NCBI GenBank assembly: GCA_964492775.1
Contig: CAZBLH010000026.1
Coordinates: forward strand, 1-23,530
Direction of reading: 5' to 3'
DNA from: WRDS01 sp964492775
GTDB lineage: Bacteria; Actinomycetota; Coriobacteriia; Anaerosomatales; PHET01
DNA length: 23,530 nt
Shown here: positions 1 through 6,899 of the stretch, in pieces
Numbering within the stretch: the first letter of the stretch is position 1
How the letters are laid out: every line of letters starts with the position of its first letter
The notes under the pieces: generated by a model
The model's database searches: none
Seen by the model: only the letters and a program-made list of their open reading frames with translations
What the model was told of the DNA's origin: nothing
Position numbers and translations under genes: made by a program

Positions 1-277
1 CGCCTGTCGCTCGCAGGTCGATCTCGCTCGGCAAGAGCGCCTCGGGGCCAGCAAGGTGGAGCGCCCGCTCCGACGCCACACGCGCCAGCGACCGCTCCGC
101 CCACTCGCGCTTGGAGGCGACGATGACATCGGGGTCGCCGCGCCACGAGATCGGTACCACGAGCACGAGGCCTGCGGCCGGCGTGACGGTGAGCCGCAGA
201 CGCCGAGCCCGCCGGCTTACGCGGATTGTGTAATCCGGGAGCGACGCCGCGGACGTGTCGCGAGTTTCGCCGTTCAC
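1..277 (-). CDS. YgjP-like (M48-type) metallopeptidase, N-terminal fragment
   Basis: Only the first 92 codons are in the window; the 3' end lies beyond base 1. The start is a GTG that overlaps the TGA stop of rlmKL by four bases (GTGA), which suggests translational coupling. Residues 16-42 read YTIRVSRRARRLRLTVTPAA and continue into GLVLVVP. This is the N-terminal signature of the YgjP/DUF45 family: a basic stretch followed by beta-strands and a conserved VP. Family members carry a zinc-binding HExxH motif near residue 160-190, which would lie outside the window, so catalytic competence cannot be checked. They are soluble cytoplasmic putative proteases of unknown substrate. No stop codon interrupts the frame. 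Identification rests on the N-terminal motif and is moderately confident. Confidence 0.72.
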   Translation of the reverse strand, partial: MNGETRDTSAASLPDYTIRVSRRARRLRLTVTPAAGLVLVVPISWRGDPDVIVASKREWAERSLARVASERALHLAGPEALLPSEIDLRATG

Positions 278-2508
278 GCGCGGCGCATCTCCCAGCAATG
301 GTGGATATGCGGCGTACGCTCGAAGTCCCGCGGGAGGGTGCGGGCGGTGATGTCTTTCGCAACGAGCCCTACTTCGGCGACAGCGGCCTCATCGAGCTTG
401 AAGCCCCTTCGGTTGCAGGAGAAGACGAGCAGTCCGTCGTCGGCGAGCAGGTGGCGCAGGTCGGCGAGCAGCTGGACATGATCGCGCTGGACGTCCCACG
501 TCCCCTCCGTGCGCTTGGAGTTCGAGAACGTGGGCGGATCGCAGAAGATGAGCCCGTAGCGACCCGCGTCTTCGGCTTTCGCCTCCCTCACCCAAACGGT
601 CACATCAGCCTGAATCTGCGTGTTGGATTCGGTGTCCAGCCCGTTCAGGGCCAGATTGCGGCGCGCCCATGCTAGGTAGGTCGCCGAGAGGTCCACGCTC
701 GTGGTCGACAGGGCCCCGCCTGCAGCTGCGTAAACGCTTACTGAGCCCGTATACGCGAACAGGTTGAGAAACTCTTTGCCCTCCGCAGTCCCGCGTATCC
801 AGTCGCGCGTATCGCGGTGGTCGAGGAACAGGCCAGTGTCCAAGTAGTCCGTGAAGTTCACGCTGAACAGCAGTCCGTTCTCGGCTACCGTGCCGGTCAC
901 GCCGTTACGCGACCGCTTCTCGTACTGCGCCGTGCCCCGTTGCCGCTCACGGCGCTTGACGAACACATCGCTCTCGGAGACGCCGAGGACCTCGGGAATA
1001 ACGGCCACCGCGGCAGCCAAGCGGGCGGCGGCGAGGTCGGCATCGATGTAGCGTGGCGCAGCGTACTCGGAGACGTGCGCCCAGCGCTTGCCGGCATCGG
1101 GGCCCGCGCCCTCGTAGATGTCGACAGCGAAGGCGAAGTCAGGGAGATCGGCGTCGTACACCCTGTAGCAGCCGACTCCGCTTCGACGGGCCCACTTGCC
1201 ATAGTGTCTCGCCATCTTGCCGAGCCTGTTCGCGAACTCGTCGGCAGCGACGGTCACTTTGGCAGCGCCGAGATGCGCGTCCGACCTTGGCTGAGACTGC
1301 GCGGACGTAGAGCCGGGGGCGGACGCCCTGCGATTCGCGCTCGGTGCGGGCGCGCCTGGCTCGAAGATGGTGAGTGTCGCCGCCGCCTTTCCAGTCCCGA
1401 GCGTCCGGCTTGAACGCGGATGCATGCCGAGCCCTCTTGCGAGCGCGGGGTCCGGCGAGACGACCGCGAGCAGCCACTCGTCGTGACCGCGCACGCGCTC
1501 GACAAGCGTCGCATACAGCGTGGGCAGCCCCTCGCGTGCGGAGAGCCGCTCGCCCCAGGGCGGGTTCGTTGCAATCAGCCCGCGCTCGGCGCCCGAAGGC
1601 GGCGTAAACGTCGCCAAGTCAGCGCGCTCGACGCGGATGGCGCGGTCCAGTCCCGCACGGCGAACGCACTGACGCGCGATTTCGACCGCTTCAGCGTCGC
1701 TGTCTCGCGCCAAGATCGGCGGCAGCGACGCGAGCCTTTCTCGGCGGCGTTCCTCGGCGGCGGCCACCATCCGCTCCCACGAGGCAGCGTCAAACCCGAG
1801 CCAGCGCCGGACGGGATGGTCTGCGCGAAGCAGGCCGGGGGCTATCTCGGCGGCGGCCAGACCAGCCTCGATCGCGAGCGTGCCGGAACCGCACATCGGA
1901 TCCGCGAACGCCCCGCCGGCCGCTGCGATCTCACGCCAGCCCGCAGCCTCAAGCACCGCGGCAGCAAGCGTCTCCTTCATCGGCGCGGCAACCTGCACCC
2001 CGGGCTTGCGATACCCACGGCGGTGGAGCGGCACGCCCGCGAGGTCGATGGAGATGGTGGCCTTGCCGGCGCGGACCGCGATGTTGATGCGCAGATCGGG
2101 AGTGCGCACGTCGACGCTGGGACGGCGACCGAACCGCTCGCGAAACCGGTCGGCCACCGCGTCTTTGGCGCGCACGGCGGTGAACTGCGTATTCCGCAGC
2201 GCGTCGTTGACACCGCCGGCGTCAACCGCGATCGTCCCAGTCGCCCGGACGTGCTCCTCCCAAGCGATCTCGCGCACGCCGCCGTAGAAGGCGTCGGCGC
2301 TCGTCGCGTCCACCTCAGCGAGTGTGAGCAGCACGCGAGAAGCGAGCCTCGACCAGTAGACCGCGCGCTGCCCGTCGGCGACCTCGCCAGCGAATAGCAC
2401 GCCCGAACGCTGCGGACGCACGCCGCGGAGGCGCAACCTGCGCAGCTCGTCAGCGAGTAGTGATTCGACGCCTGCGGGGCATGGCGCGAAGAAGCTCAGG
2501 CGCGCCAT
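274..2508 (-). CDS. rlmKL: Bifunctional 23S rRNA m2G2445 / m7G2069 methyltransferase RlmKL
   Basis: A fusion of two SAM-dependent methyltransferases that modify 23S rRNA during large-subunit assembly. The N-terminal ~160 residues form a THUMP RNA-binding region. The RlmL half has the SAM-loop motif ADPMCGSGT (about 202-210) and the catalytic NPPWGE (315-320). A Pro/Ser-rich linker occupies about 384-415. The RlmK half has the RHYGKWAR motif (434-441), FAYTGS SAM loop (584-589) and DPPTFSNSK (657-665). At 744 aa it is slightly longer than the 702-aa E. coli protein, the linker being one visible insertion. The ATG lies 7 bp after the upstream NYN gene, and its Shine-Dalgarno (GAGG) overlaps that gene's TGA, so the two are probably cotranscribed. 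Its own TGA overlaps the next gene's GTG. All key motifs are intact. Confidence 0.95.
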   Translation of the reverse strand: MARLSFFAPCPAGVESLLADELRRLRLRGVRPQRSGVLFAGEVADGQRAVYWSRLASRVLLTLAEVDATSADAFYGGVREIAWEEHVRATGTIAVDAGGVNDALRNTQFTAVRAKDAVADRFRERFGRRPSVDVRTPDLRINIAVRAGKATISIDLAGVPLHRRGYRKPGVQVAAPMKETLAAAVLEAAGWREIAAAGGAFADPMCGSGTLAIEAGLAAAEIAPGLLRADHPVRRWLGFDAASWERMVAAAEERRRERLASLPPILARDSDAEAVEIARQCVRRAGLDRAIRVERADLATFTPPSGAERGLIATNPPWGERLSAREGLPTLYATLVERVRGHDEWLLAVVSPDPALARGLGMHPRSSRTLGTGKAAATLTIFEPGAPAPSANRRASAPGSTSAQSQPRSDAHLGAAKVTVAADEFANRLGKMARHYGKWARRSGVGCYRVYDADLPDFAFAVDIYEGAGPDAGKRWAHVSEYAAPRYIDADLAAARLAAAVAVIPEVLGVSESDVFVKRRERQRGTAQYEKRSRNGVTGTVAENGLLFSVNFTDYLDTGLFLDHRDTRDWIRGTAEGKEFLNLFAYTGSVSVYAAAGGALSTTSVDLSATYLAWARRNLALNGLDTESNTQIQADVTVWVREAKAEDAGRYGLIFCDPPTFSNSKRTEGTWDVQRDHVQLLADLRHLLADDGLLVFSCNRRGFKLDEAAVAEVGLVAKDITARTLPRDFERTPHIHHCWEMRRA

Positions 2509-2515
2509 CTTCGCC

Positions 2516-3292
2516 TCAGGCCCCAGAGAAGCCGTTGACCACGTACGTGCCGGAACGCGCGTCCTTCGAGAGCACGATGTAGCCGAGCGTCTGGGCGTCT
2601 TCGAGCAGTTGGGTGAAGGACTTGTAGCCGTACGTGGACTCGGCGAACGACGGGTTCTTGCGCTTCATCGTGTCCTTGACCAGCGAGCTGTGCATCACGC
2701 CGACGTTCTCACGCTGAAGGGCCTCGATCGTCTCGAACAGCAGCTTGAATGCGGGGCGCCGCTTGCGCGGGACGTTCTCCTTGATCGTTGGAGCGCCTGC
2801 CGCGGCGCCGATGTCCTCGTAGTAGATGAACTCGTCGCAGTTGTCCGCAAGCAGGCTGCTCGTGGAGTCGCGCATGCCCACGCCAATGACGCGCTTGCCG
2901 TTCTCTTTGAGCTGCGACACAAGCGGGGTGAAGTCCGAGTCGCCCGAGACGACCACGATCGTGTCGATGTGTTCCTTCGTGTACGAGAGCTCCATCGCGT
3001 CAACGACGAGCCGGATGTCCGCCGAGTTCTTGCCGGTCATGCCGCGCTCTGGGATCTCGGTCAGCTCTATGCCGAGTTCGTGGAGGGGTGCGCGGTACTC
3101 CTCGAACCGTCGCCAGTCCGCGTAGGCGCGCTTGGTGGAGATCCGGCCCTTCTCAACAAGGCGCTCCAGCACCTTGCTCATGTCGAACATTGCGGGGCTC
3201 TTGCGACGCCCTCGATTCCCCTGGTGCTCCATGCCGATCGCGATGTTCTCGAAATCGATGAAGACTGCGAGTGCGTGGGCTTCGTCAGGCAA
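2516..3292 (-). CDS. NYN-domain (LabA-like PIN fold) protein with C-terminal LOTUS/OST-HTH domain; putative endoribonuclease
   Basis: 258 aa. The N-terminal half is a NYN/PIN-like nuclease domain: FIDFENIAIG (11-20) supplies the first acidic residue, NSADIRLVVDAMEL (89-102) the middle acidic patch, and VVVSGDSDFTPLV (113-125) the last acidic cluster. After a linker (165-180, PRKRRP) the C-terminal ~80 residues resemble an OST-HTH/LOTUS RNA-binding domain, including YGYKSFTQLLEDA and a final beta hairpin ending GTYVVNGF. Such proteins are metal-dependent RNases or presumed so. The start is TTG at 3292-3290, chosen because AGGGGAGG lies 5 bp upstream and homology-like sequence begins there. The open frame continues to 3637, but that extension is antisense to the glutaredoxin gene and looks non-coding. 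It leads an apparent operon with rlmKL. The substrate is unknown. Confidence 0.88.
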   Translation of the reverse strand: MPDEAHALAVFIDFENIAIGMEHQGNRGRRKSPAMFDMSKVLERLVEKGRISTKRAYADWRRFEEYRAPLHELGIELTEIPERGMTGKNSADIRLVVDAMELSYTKEHIDTIVVVSGDSDFTPLVSQLKENGKRVIGVGMRDSTSSLLADNCDEFIYYEDIGAAAGAPTIKENVPRKRRPAFKLLFETIEALQRENVGVMHSSLVKDTMKRKNPSFAESTYGYKSFTQLLEDAQTLGYIVLSKDARSGTYVVNGFSGA

Positions 3293-3318
3293 AGTGGCCT
3301 CCCCTTTCTGGTGACTCC

Positions 3319-3324
3319 ATCGTA
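3319..3324 (-). promoter_or_regulatory. Candidate -10 box for the NYN-rlmKL operon
   Basis: On the minus strand the hexamer TACGAT lies about 27 nt upstream of the TTG start. The predicted transcript would start near 3311, giving a ~19-nt leader that still holds the AGGGGAGG ribosome site. I find no good -35 hexamer at 16-18 bp, so this is a modest call. Confidence 0.4.
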
Positions 3325-3430
3325 TCGTTAATCTGCGCAGCCCGCAGCCTTCCGCGACTCCGCCCCGCGCTATGGGTACCTTATCTTCATCCTGCGAGAA
3401 CGGATGTCTTTCCAAGAGAGGGGCGCACCG

Positions 3431-3718
3431 ATGAGTGATGAGATGACCGGTCGTGACGGCGCCACGCCGGCTCCGAACACCCAGTGTCTGAAGGTCTACT
3501 GCCGGTCTTGGTGCGGCGACTGCCGCCGTGCGATTGCCTGGCTCGACGAGCAGGGCATCGAGTACACGCTCATCGACGTCGATGAGGATACCGACGCGCG
3601 CGAGCGAGCGGCCGCCTTCAACCAGGGACGCCTCCATACGCCCACGTTCGAGCTCGGCGACGATATCTGCGTCGACTTCCGTCCCGACCGGGTCCGCGAG
3701 ATTCTCAACCTTCCATAG
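3431..3718 (+). CDS. Glutaredoxin/mycoredoxin-like thiol-disulfide protein (CGDC motif)
   Basis: 95 aa, a single thioredoxin-fold domain. The active site is W-C-G-D-C at residues 27-31, after a beta strand (LKVYCRS). The cis-proline loop is TPTFELG (70-76, Pro71), and the protein ends in a short helix (DRVREILNLP), all typical of glutaredoxin-family proteins. An additional Cys24 lies four residues before the catalytic Cys28. WCGDC is seen in NrdH/mycoredoxin-like proteins of actinobacteria and clostridia, and the role is probably reduction of a protein disulfide or mixed disulfide. The start at 3431 is preferred over the in-frame ATG at 3404 because GAGAGGGG sits ~7 bp upstream. The gene diverges from the NYN operon across 138 bp. 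Its redox partner is not visible here. Confidence 0.85.
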   Translation: MSDEMTGRDGATPAPNTQCLKVYCRSWCGDCRRAIAWLDEQGIEYTLIDVDEDTDARERAAAFNQGRLHTPTFELGDDICVDFRPDRVREILNLP

Positions 3719-3823
3719 CGCAGTCGGAGGGCATGAGACTGAGGGCCCAGTGCTATCGGCCGTGCGGATCCGGATGCTTACATTCCCGCTCCGGGATTAT
3801 TCGTTGTACCATCAAGTCGGAGG

Positions 3824-3857
3824 AACACAGGGGGCTTCCGGCACGCCGGCCTGTGTT
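3824..3857. promoter_or_regulatory. Inverted repeat upstream of the MarR gene (possible operator or leader hairpin)
   Basis: The arms AACACAGG (3824-3831) and CCTGTGTT (3850-3857) are perfect 8-bp inverted repeats separated by 18 bp, ending 20 bp before the ribosome-binding site of the MarR-family gene. MarR proteins commonly bind palindromes near their own promoters, although they usually bind more compact sites. It could equally be an RNA hairpin in the leader. It has no T-run, so it is not an intrinsic terminator. Confidence 0.4.
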
Positions 3858-3889
3858 GCCAACACGACAACTCGGCCGGAGGGATGAGC

Positions 3890-4426
3890 ATGGACAAAGC
3901 AGCCAAGACGTCAGATAGCAAGGCAGCAGAGGGCAAGAAGGACAGCCCGGCCCAGGTGGACACAGCCGGCTCGCTCGTTCTCTTCCTTATGCATCAGTAC
4001 CAGAGCTACCTTGACCGAACTGTGGTCCAGTATGGCGTCAGAGGCAGGCACGCTCCGATGCTCATCCACCTGTCCCTCGGAAACGGTGCTGACACGCAGA
4101 ACGACCTTGCACGCCAGCTCGGCGTGGACAAGGGCACCGTCTCCCGCACCGTGGTATCCCTCGCAGAGCAGGGCCTCGTCGAGCAGACTACCAATGTCAA
4201 AGACAGCCGCGGCATCCGCGTCCAACTCACGGAGCGTGGCGTGGAGGTCGCCGAGCGCATCGCCGACCTTGCCGAGGACTGGGCCGACGAGGTCATGAAG
4301 GGCATCCCGAAGCCGGCTCGCGCCCAGGTGCTGCAGCAGCTGCGACTCATGGCCGACCAGGCAGAAGCCCTGAGCGACCGCACCCGCGCGGCCATTCCTC
4401 CAGCGCCACAGCGCCGCAAGGACTAG
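3890..4426 (+). CDS. MarR-family transcriptional regulator
   Basis: 178 aa. A charged, probably disordered N-terminus (1-24, Lys/Asp/Ser-rich) precedes a MarR-type winged helix-turn-helix. Residues 69-92 (TQNDLARQLGVDKGTVSRTV and following) are the HTH. The wing follows with KDSRGIRVQLTERG (104-117), containing the characteristic D-x-R and R residues. Flanking helices (27-58 and 120-165) would form the dimer interface. The ATG at 3890 is preferred to the ATG at 3884 because GGAGG (3878-3882) is 7 bp from the former and only 1 bp from the latter. The stop lies 3 bp from the stop of the convergent dehydrogenase gene. The regulated genes and ligand are unknown; autoregulation through the upstream inverted repeat is possible. 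Confidence 0.9.
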   Translation: MDKAAKTSDSKAAEGKKDSPAQVDTAGSLVLFLMHQYQSYLDRTVVQYGVRGRHAPMLIHLSLGNGADTQNDLARQLGVDKGTVSRTVVSLAEQGLVEQTTNVKDSRGIRVQLTERGVEVAERIADLAEDWADEVMKGIPKPARAQVLQQLRLMADQAEALSDRTRAAIPPAPQRRKD

Positions 4427-4429
4427 CGC

Positions 4430-5362
4430 CTAATCCGTGCGCACATCCGCGCCGGCTGAGATCCCAGCAGCCGTACGCGTCGCGGCATCCGCATACAGCA
4501 GCGCGAGAGCCTGAGTGCCGAGCTCCGAGCCCCCGGCGTCCGACAGACGTTCGTAGAGCGCCTCGGCCATTGCGAGCATAGGCAGTTCGACCTCGGCCTC
4601 CCTCGCCGCTGCAAGTGCGATCTTGAGGTCCTTGACGAAGTGCTTGACGTAGAAGCCCGGCGCGAAGTCGCCGGACAGAATCCTCGGCGCGAGGTTCTCG
4701 AGCGACCAAGAGGCCGCCGAGCCCTTCGAAACGGACTGCAGCGCCGTCGCGGGGTCCAGGCCGGTCGCACGCGCGTACGCGAGCATCTCCACCATCGCGA
4801 GCATCGACCCGGCGATGGCGATCTGGTTTGCCATCTTAGCGTGCTGACCTGATCCCGCAGGACCCTGCAGCACGATGCTCTTGCCGAGAACCGCGAATAC
4901 CGGCTGAGCTGCCGAGAAGGCCTGCTCGGAGCCGCCCACCATCACTGAGAGCGTCGCATTGCGCGCACCCACGTCGCCACCGGAGACTGGCGCGTCCAGC
5001 GCGAGCAGGCCGCGTGCGGAGGCCGCTTGGTTGATGCGAACCGCGAGCGAAGGCGCAGACGTCGTCATGTCGATCAGGAGCGCCCCCTGGCGTGCGCTGT
5101 CGAGGATCTGCCCCTTGCCGAAGTACACCTCCTCGACATCGGCGGGGTACCCGACGACCGTGATCACCGCATCGGCATCGCGCGCCGCGTCGCCGGCGCT
5201 CGGCGCCCACTCGGCACCCCGGGCGAGCAAGGACTCCGCTCGGGCCTTCGTCCTCGAGTAGACGGTGAGGTGGTAACCGGCGTCCAGGAGATGGCCGGCC
5301 ATCGAAGCCCCCATCACGCCAGTCCCGACGAATCCGATTCTTGAGATCGCGTCCTCGCTCAC
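4430..5362 (-). CDS. NAD(P)-dependent beta-hydroxyacid dehydrogenase (3-hydroxyisobutyrate dehydrogenase / tartronate semialdehyde reductase family)
   Basis: 310 aa. The N-terminal Rossmann fold has GFVGTGVMG (10-18) for the dinucleotide. The family substrate-binding motif DAPVSGG lies at 123-129, and the catalytic lysine is in GSGQHAKMANQ (Lys176). The C-terminal all-helical domain includes FVKDLKIA, as in the family. These enzymes oxidise beta-hydroxyacids or reduce semialdehydes in the cytoplasm; substrate cannot be assigned from sequence alone. The start is GTG at 5362-5360, preceded by GAGGGGAG at about 6 bp. The open frame extends upstream to 5965, but this part is a shadow of the acetyltransferase gene. 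It lies 31 bp after that gene on the same strand, probably the last gene of a four-gene cluster. Confidence 0.9.
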   Translation of the reverse strand: MSEDAISRIGFVGTGVMGASMAGHLLDAGYHLTVYSRTKARAESLLARGAEWAPSAGDAARDADAVITVVGYPADVEEVYFGKGQILDSARQGALLIDMTTSAPSLAVRINQAASARGLLALDAPVSGGDVGARNATLSVMVGGSEQAFSAAQPVFAVLGKSIVLQGPAGSGQHAKMANQIAIAGSMLAMVEMLAYARATGLDPATALQSVSKGSAASWSLENLAPRILSGDFAPGFYVKHFVKDLKIALAAAREAEVELPMLAMAEALYERLSDAGGSELGTQALALLYADAATRTAAGISAGADVRTD

Positions 5363-5393
5363 GGCTTCTCCCCTCGTGTCTGCCGCTACACCG

Positions 5394-6248
5394 TCATCGT
5401 TCGTCCGCCACGCGCCCGGCCTCATCCGGCTCCGGCGAGACCAGGTCCACGCGAGTGTAAGCCACCCGAAATCCGGCGCGCTCCATGTTGCGCTGTGACC
5501 CGCTGCCTGGCTGCGCTTCGGTGACTGCAAGCTCACATCCAGCCTCAGCCGCCAGCCGCAGCCGTGCTGTCTGCAGCGCCTGCTGCACGCCGCGCCGCCG
5601 GTACAGGGGCAGCGTGGTGTCGGCTGACAGCCAAGCGATACCGTCGTCCATGAACACCTCGCCGGTCCCGGCAGGCATGCCGTCCACGAGCGCGAGCAGC
5701 AGTACCGACCCTTCTCGGCGGATGATGACCCTCGAGAGCTCCCGCTGCATCGGTGGCGGCTCAAGAGGTGCCGAGAAACCCACCGCAACCACCTCGGCCC
5801 AGACCGCCTTAGCCTCGTCTTCGTCGGCGACCACGATCTCGATGCCGTCGTCAGTGGGCATGCGGAGGGCGGCGTCCTGGCTGAGCTCGGTGACCAACAC
5901 GTTCTCGAACCCGTCGACCTGCCAGCCCCTCTTGCCGAGCGTGACGATGAGTGAGTGGTCCACAAACGGACTCACCGCGGCGAGTCCGCGCTGCCCGCGC
6001 GAGGAGAAGAAGCGCTCGACGAGCGAAGCGTCCGCGTCGGTGAACTTCTCGGTGAGGCCGAGCCCCACCGCCTGGTTGACCGGCGATCCGGGTCCCAGGT
6101 AGACCGCCACTCCCCCGGCGACTTCGAGAGCGTCCGCACCGCAGGCAGGGTCGTACGCGTGCGCGGCGACCACAAAGCGCCGCATCTCCTCGGCAGCGAA
6201 GGACTCAAGCCGGACTGCGAGTGCCTTATCGGCGAAGACGGACCCCAT
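5394..6248 (-). CDS. GNAT-family N-acetyltransferase (tandem GNAT-like architecture)
   Basis: 284 aa. The C-terminal half (about 135-270) is a GNAT domain. Motif A is recognisable as LPLYRRRGVQQALQTARL (213-230), with RRRGVQ forming the acetyl-CoA pyrophosphate loop. A late strand/helix follows with QPGSGSQRNMERAGFRVAY (246-264), the usual N..aGF signature. The N-terminal half (GGVAVYLGPGSPVNQAVGLG at 45-64 and later) matches the degenerate first GNAT-like lobe seen in a family of ~280-aa acetyltransferases. Acceptor substrate unknown. The ATG at 6248 lies 13 bp after the flavoprotein stop. No strong Shine-Dalgarno is visible, so translation may depend on coupling to the upstream gene. Confidence 0.86.
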   Translation of the reverse strand: MGSVFADKALAVRLESFAAEEMRRFVVAAHAYDPACGADALEVAGGVAVYLGPGSPVNQAVGLGLTEKFTDADASLVERFFSSRGQRGLAAVSPFVDHSLIVTLGKRGWQVDGFENVLVTELSQDAALRMPTDDGIEIVVADEDEAKAVWAEVVAVGFSAPLEPPPMQRELSRVIIRREGSVLLLALVDGMPAGTGEVFMDDGIAWLSADTTLPLYRRRGVQQALQTARLRLAAEAGCELAVTEAQPGSGSQRNMERAGFRVAYTRVDLVSPEPDEAGRVADER

Positions 6249-6261
6249 CGGCTGTGGCCGA

Positions 6262-6846
6262 TCAGCCCTGCTGGGCCGAGAGACGCTCGAGAAGCCAAGC
6301 CATATTCTCGCCGAGCCGGCGCATCGTGCGGATACCCTCGGCGTCGCCCTCTACCTCACCCTTCTCGCGCCCGATGCCCACGTTCCAGTAGCTCGAGCCG
6401 ACGGTGATCATCTCGGCGATGGTGAAGAGGTGATTGATCGTATCGAACGCATGGATGCCGCCGGCTCGGCGCACGGCGACAACTGCGGCGGCAGGTTTGC
6501 GAGCAAGCAGGTCGGGGCGGCTGCGGCTCACGTAGCCGGCGCGGTCGATCAGGGCCTTGAGCTCGGCGGTCACGTCAGCGAAGTACGTGGGGCTGCCAAG
6601 CACGATCGCGTCGGCGGCGAACATCTTGGCGATGACCTCGTTTCCGAAGTCGTTGCGCCCGTAGCACCTGCCGTCCTTCTCACGGCTGCAACGGCCGCAC
6701 GCGGTGCATCCCCGAACCTCCTGCCCGGCAAGCGAGACGAGTTCACACTCATGGCCCGCCTCCCGCAGCGGCCCCAGCACCGTCTCCAGGAGCAGTTCGG
6801 TGTTGCCTCCCTTTCGAGCCGAGCCCGAAACGGCAAGTACCTTCAT
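6262..6846 (-). CDS. Iron-sulfur flavoprotein (NADPH-dependent FMN reductase-like, flavodoxin fold)
   Basis: 194 aa. The N-terminus MKVLAVSGSARKGGNT (1-16) is the FMN-phosphate loop of the flavodoxin-like FMN reductase family, and GSPTYFADVTAELKALIDR (about 84-102) is the second family signature. Between them lies CX2CX2CX7C (Cys47, 50, 53, 61), the compact motif of archaeal and bacterial iron-sulfur flavoproteins (Isf), which bind a [4Fe-4S] cluster and FMN. These act as electron carriers or as oxygen/peroxide-detoxifying reductases in anaerobes. GGAGGGG lies about 9 bp before the ATG. The gene is 13 bp upstream of the acetyltransferase and 53 bp downstream of a membrane-protein gene, all on the minus strand. 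The physiological partner is unknown. Confidence 0.9.
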   Translation of the reverse strand: MKVLAVSGSARKGGNTELLLETVLGPLREAGHECELVSLAGQEVRGCTACGRCSREKDGRCYGRNDFGNEVIAKMFAADAIVLGSPTYFADVTAELKALIDRAGYVSRSRPDLLARKPAAAVVAVRRAGGIHAFDTINHLFTIAEMITVGSSYWNVGIGREKGEVEGDAEGIRTMRRLGENMAWLLERLSAQQG

Positions 6847-6899
6847 GGCGACAGCCCCCTCCGATGCGCCCGGAAGCGACTCAATCGGCTCCGGGGCGG

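Noticed and set aside
1420..2397. Plus-strand open frame of 325 aa
   Set aside because: Lies wholly opposite rlmKL, whose catalytic motifs are intact; long antisense frames are expected at this GC content.
3293..3637. N-terminal extension of the NYN protein
   Set aside because: Overlaps the glutaredoxin gene antisense, and the NYN domain starts immediately after the TTG.
5363..5965. N-terminal extension of the dehydrogenase to 511 aa
   Set aside because: It is an Arg/Ser/Trp-rich shadow of the acetyltransferase gene in another frame; the Rossmann motif begins just after the GTG at 5362, which has its own ribosome site.
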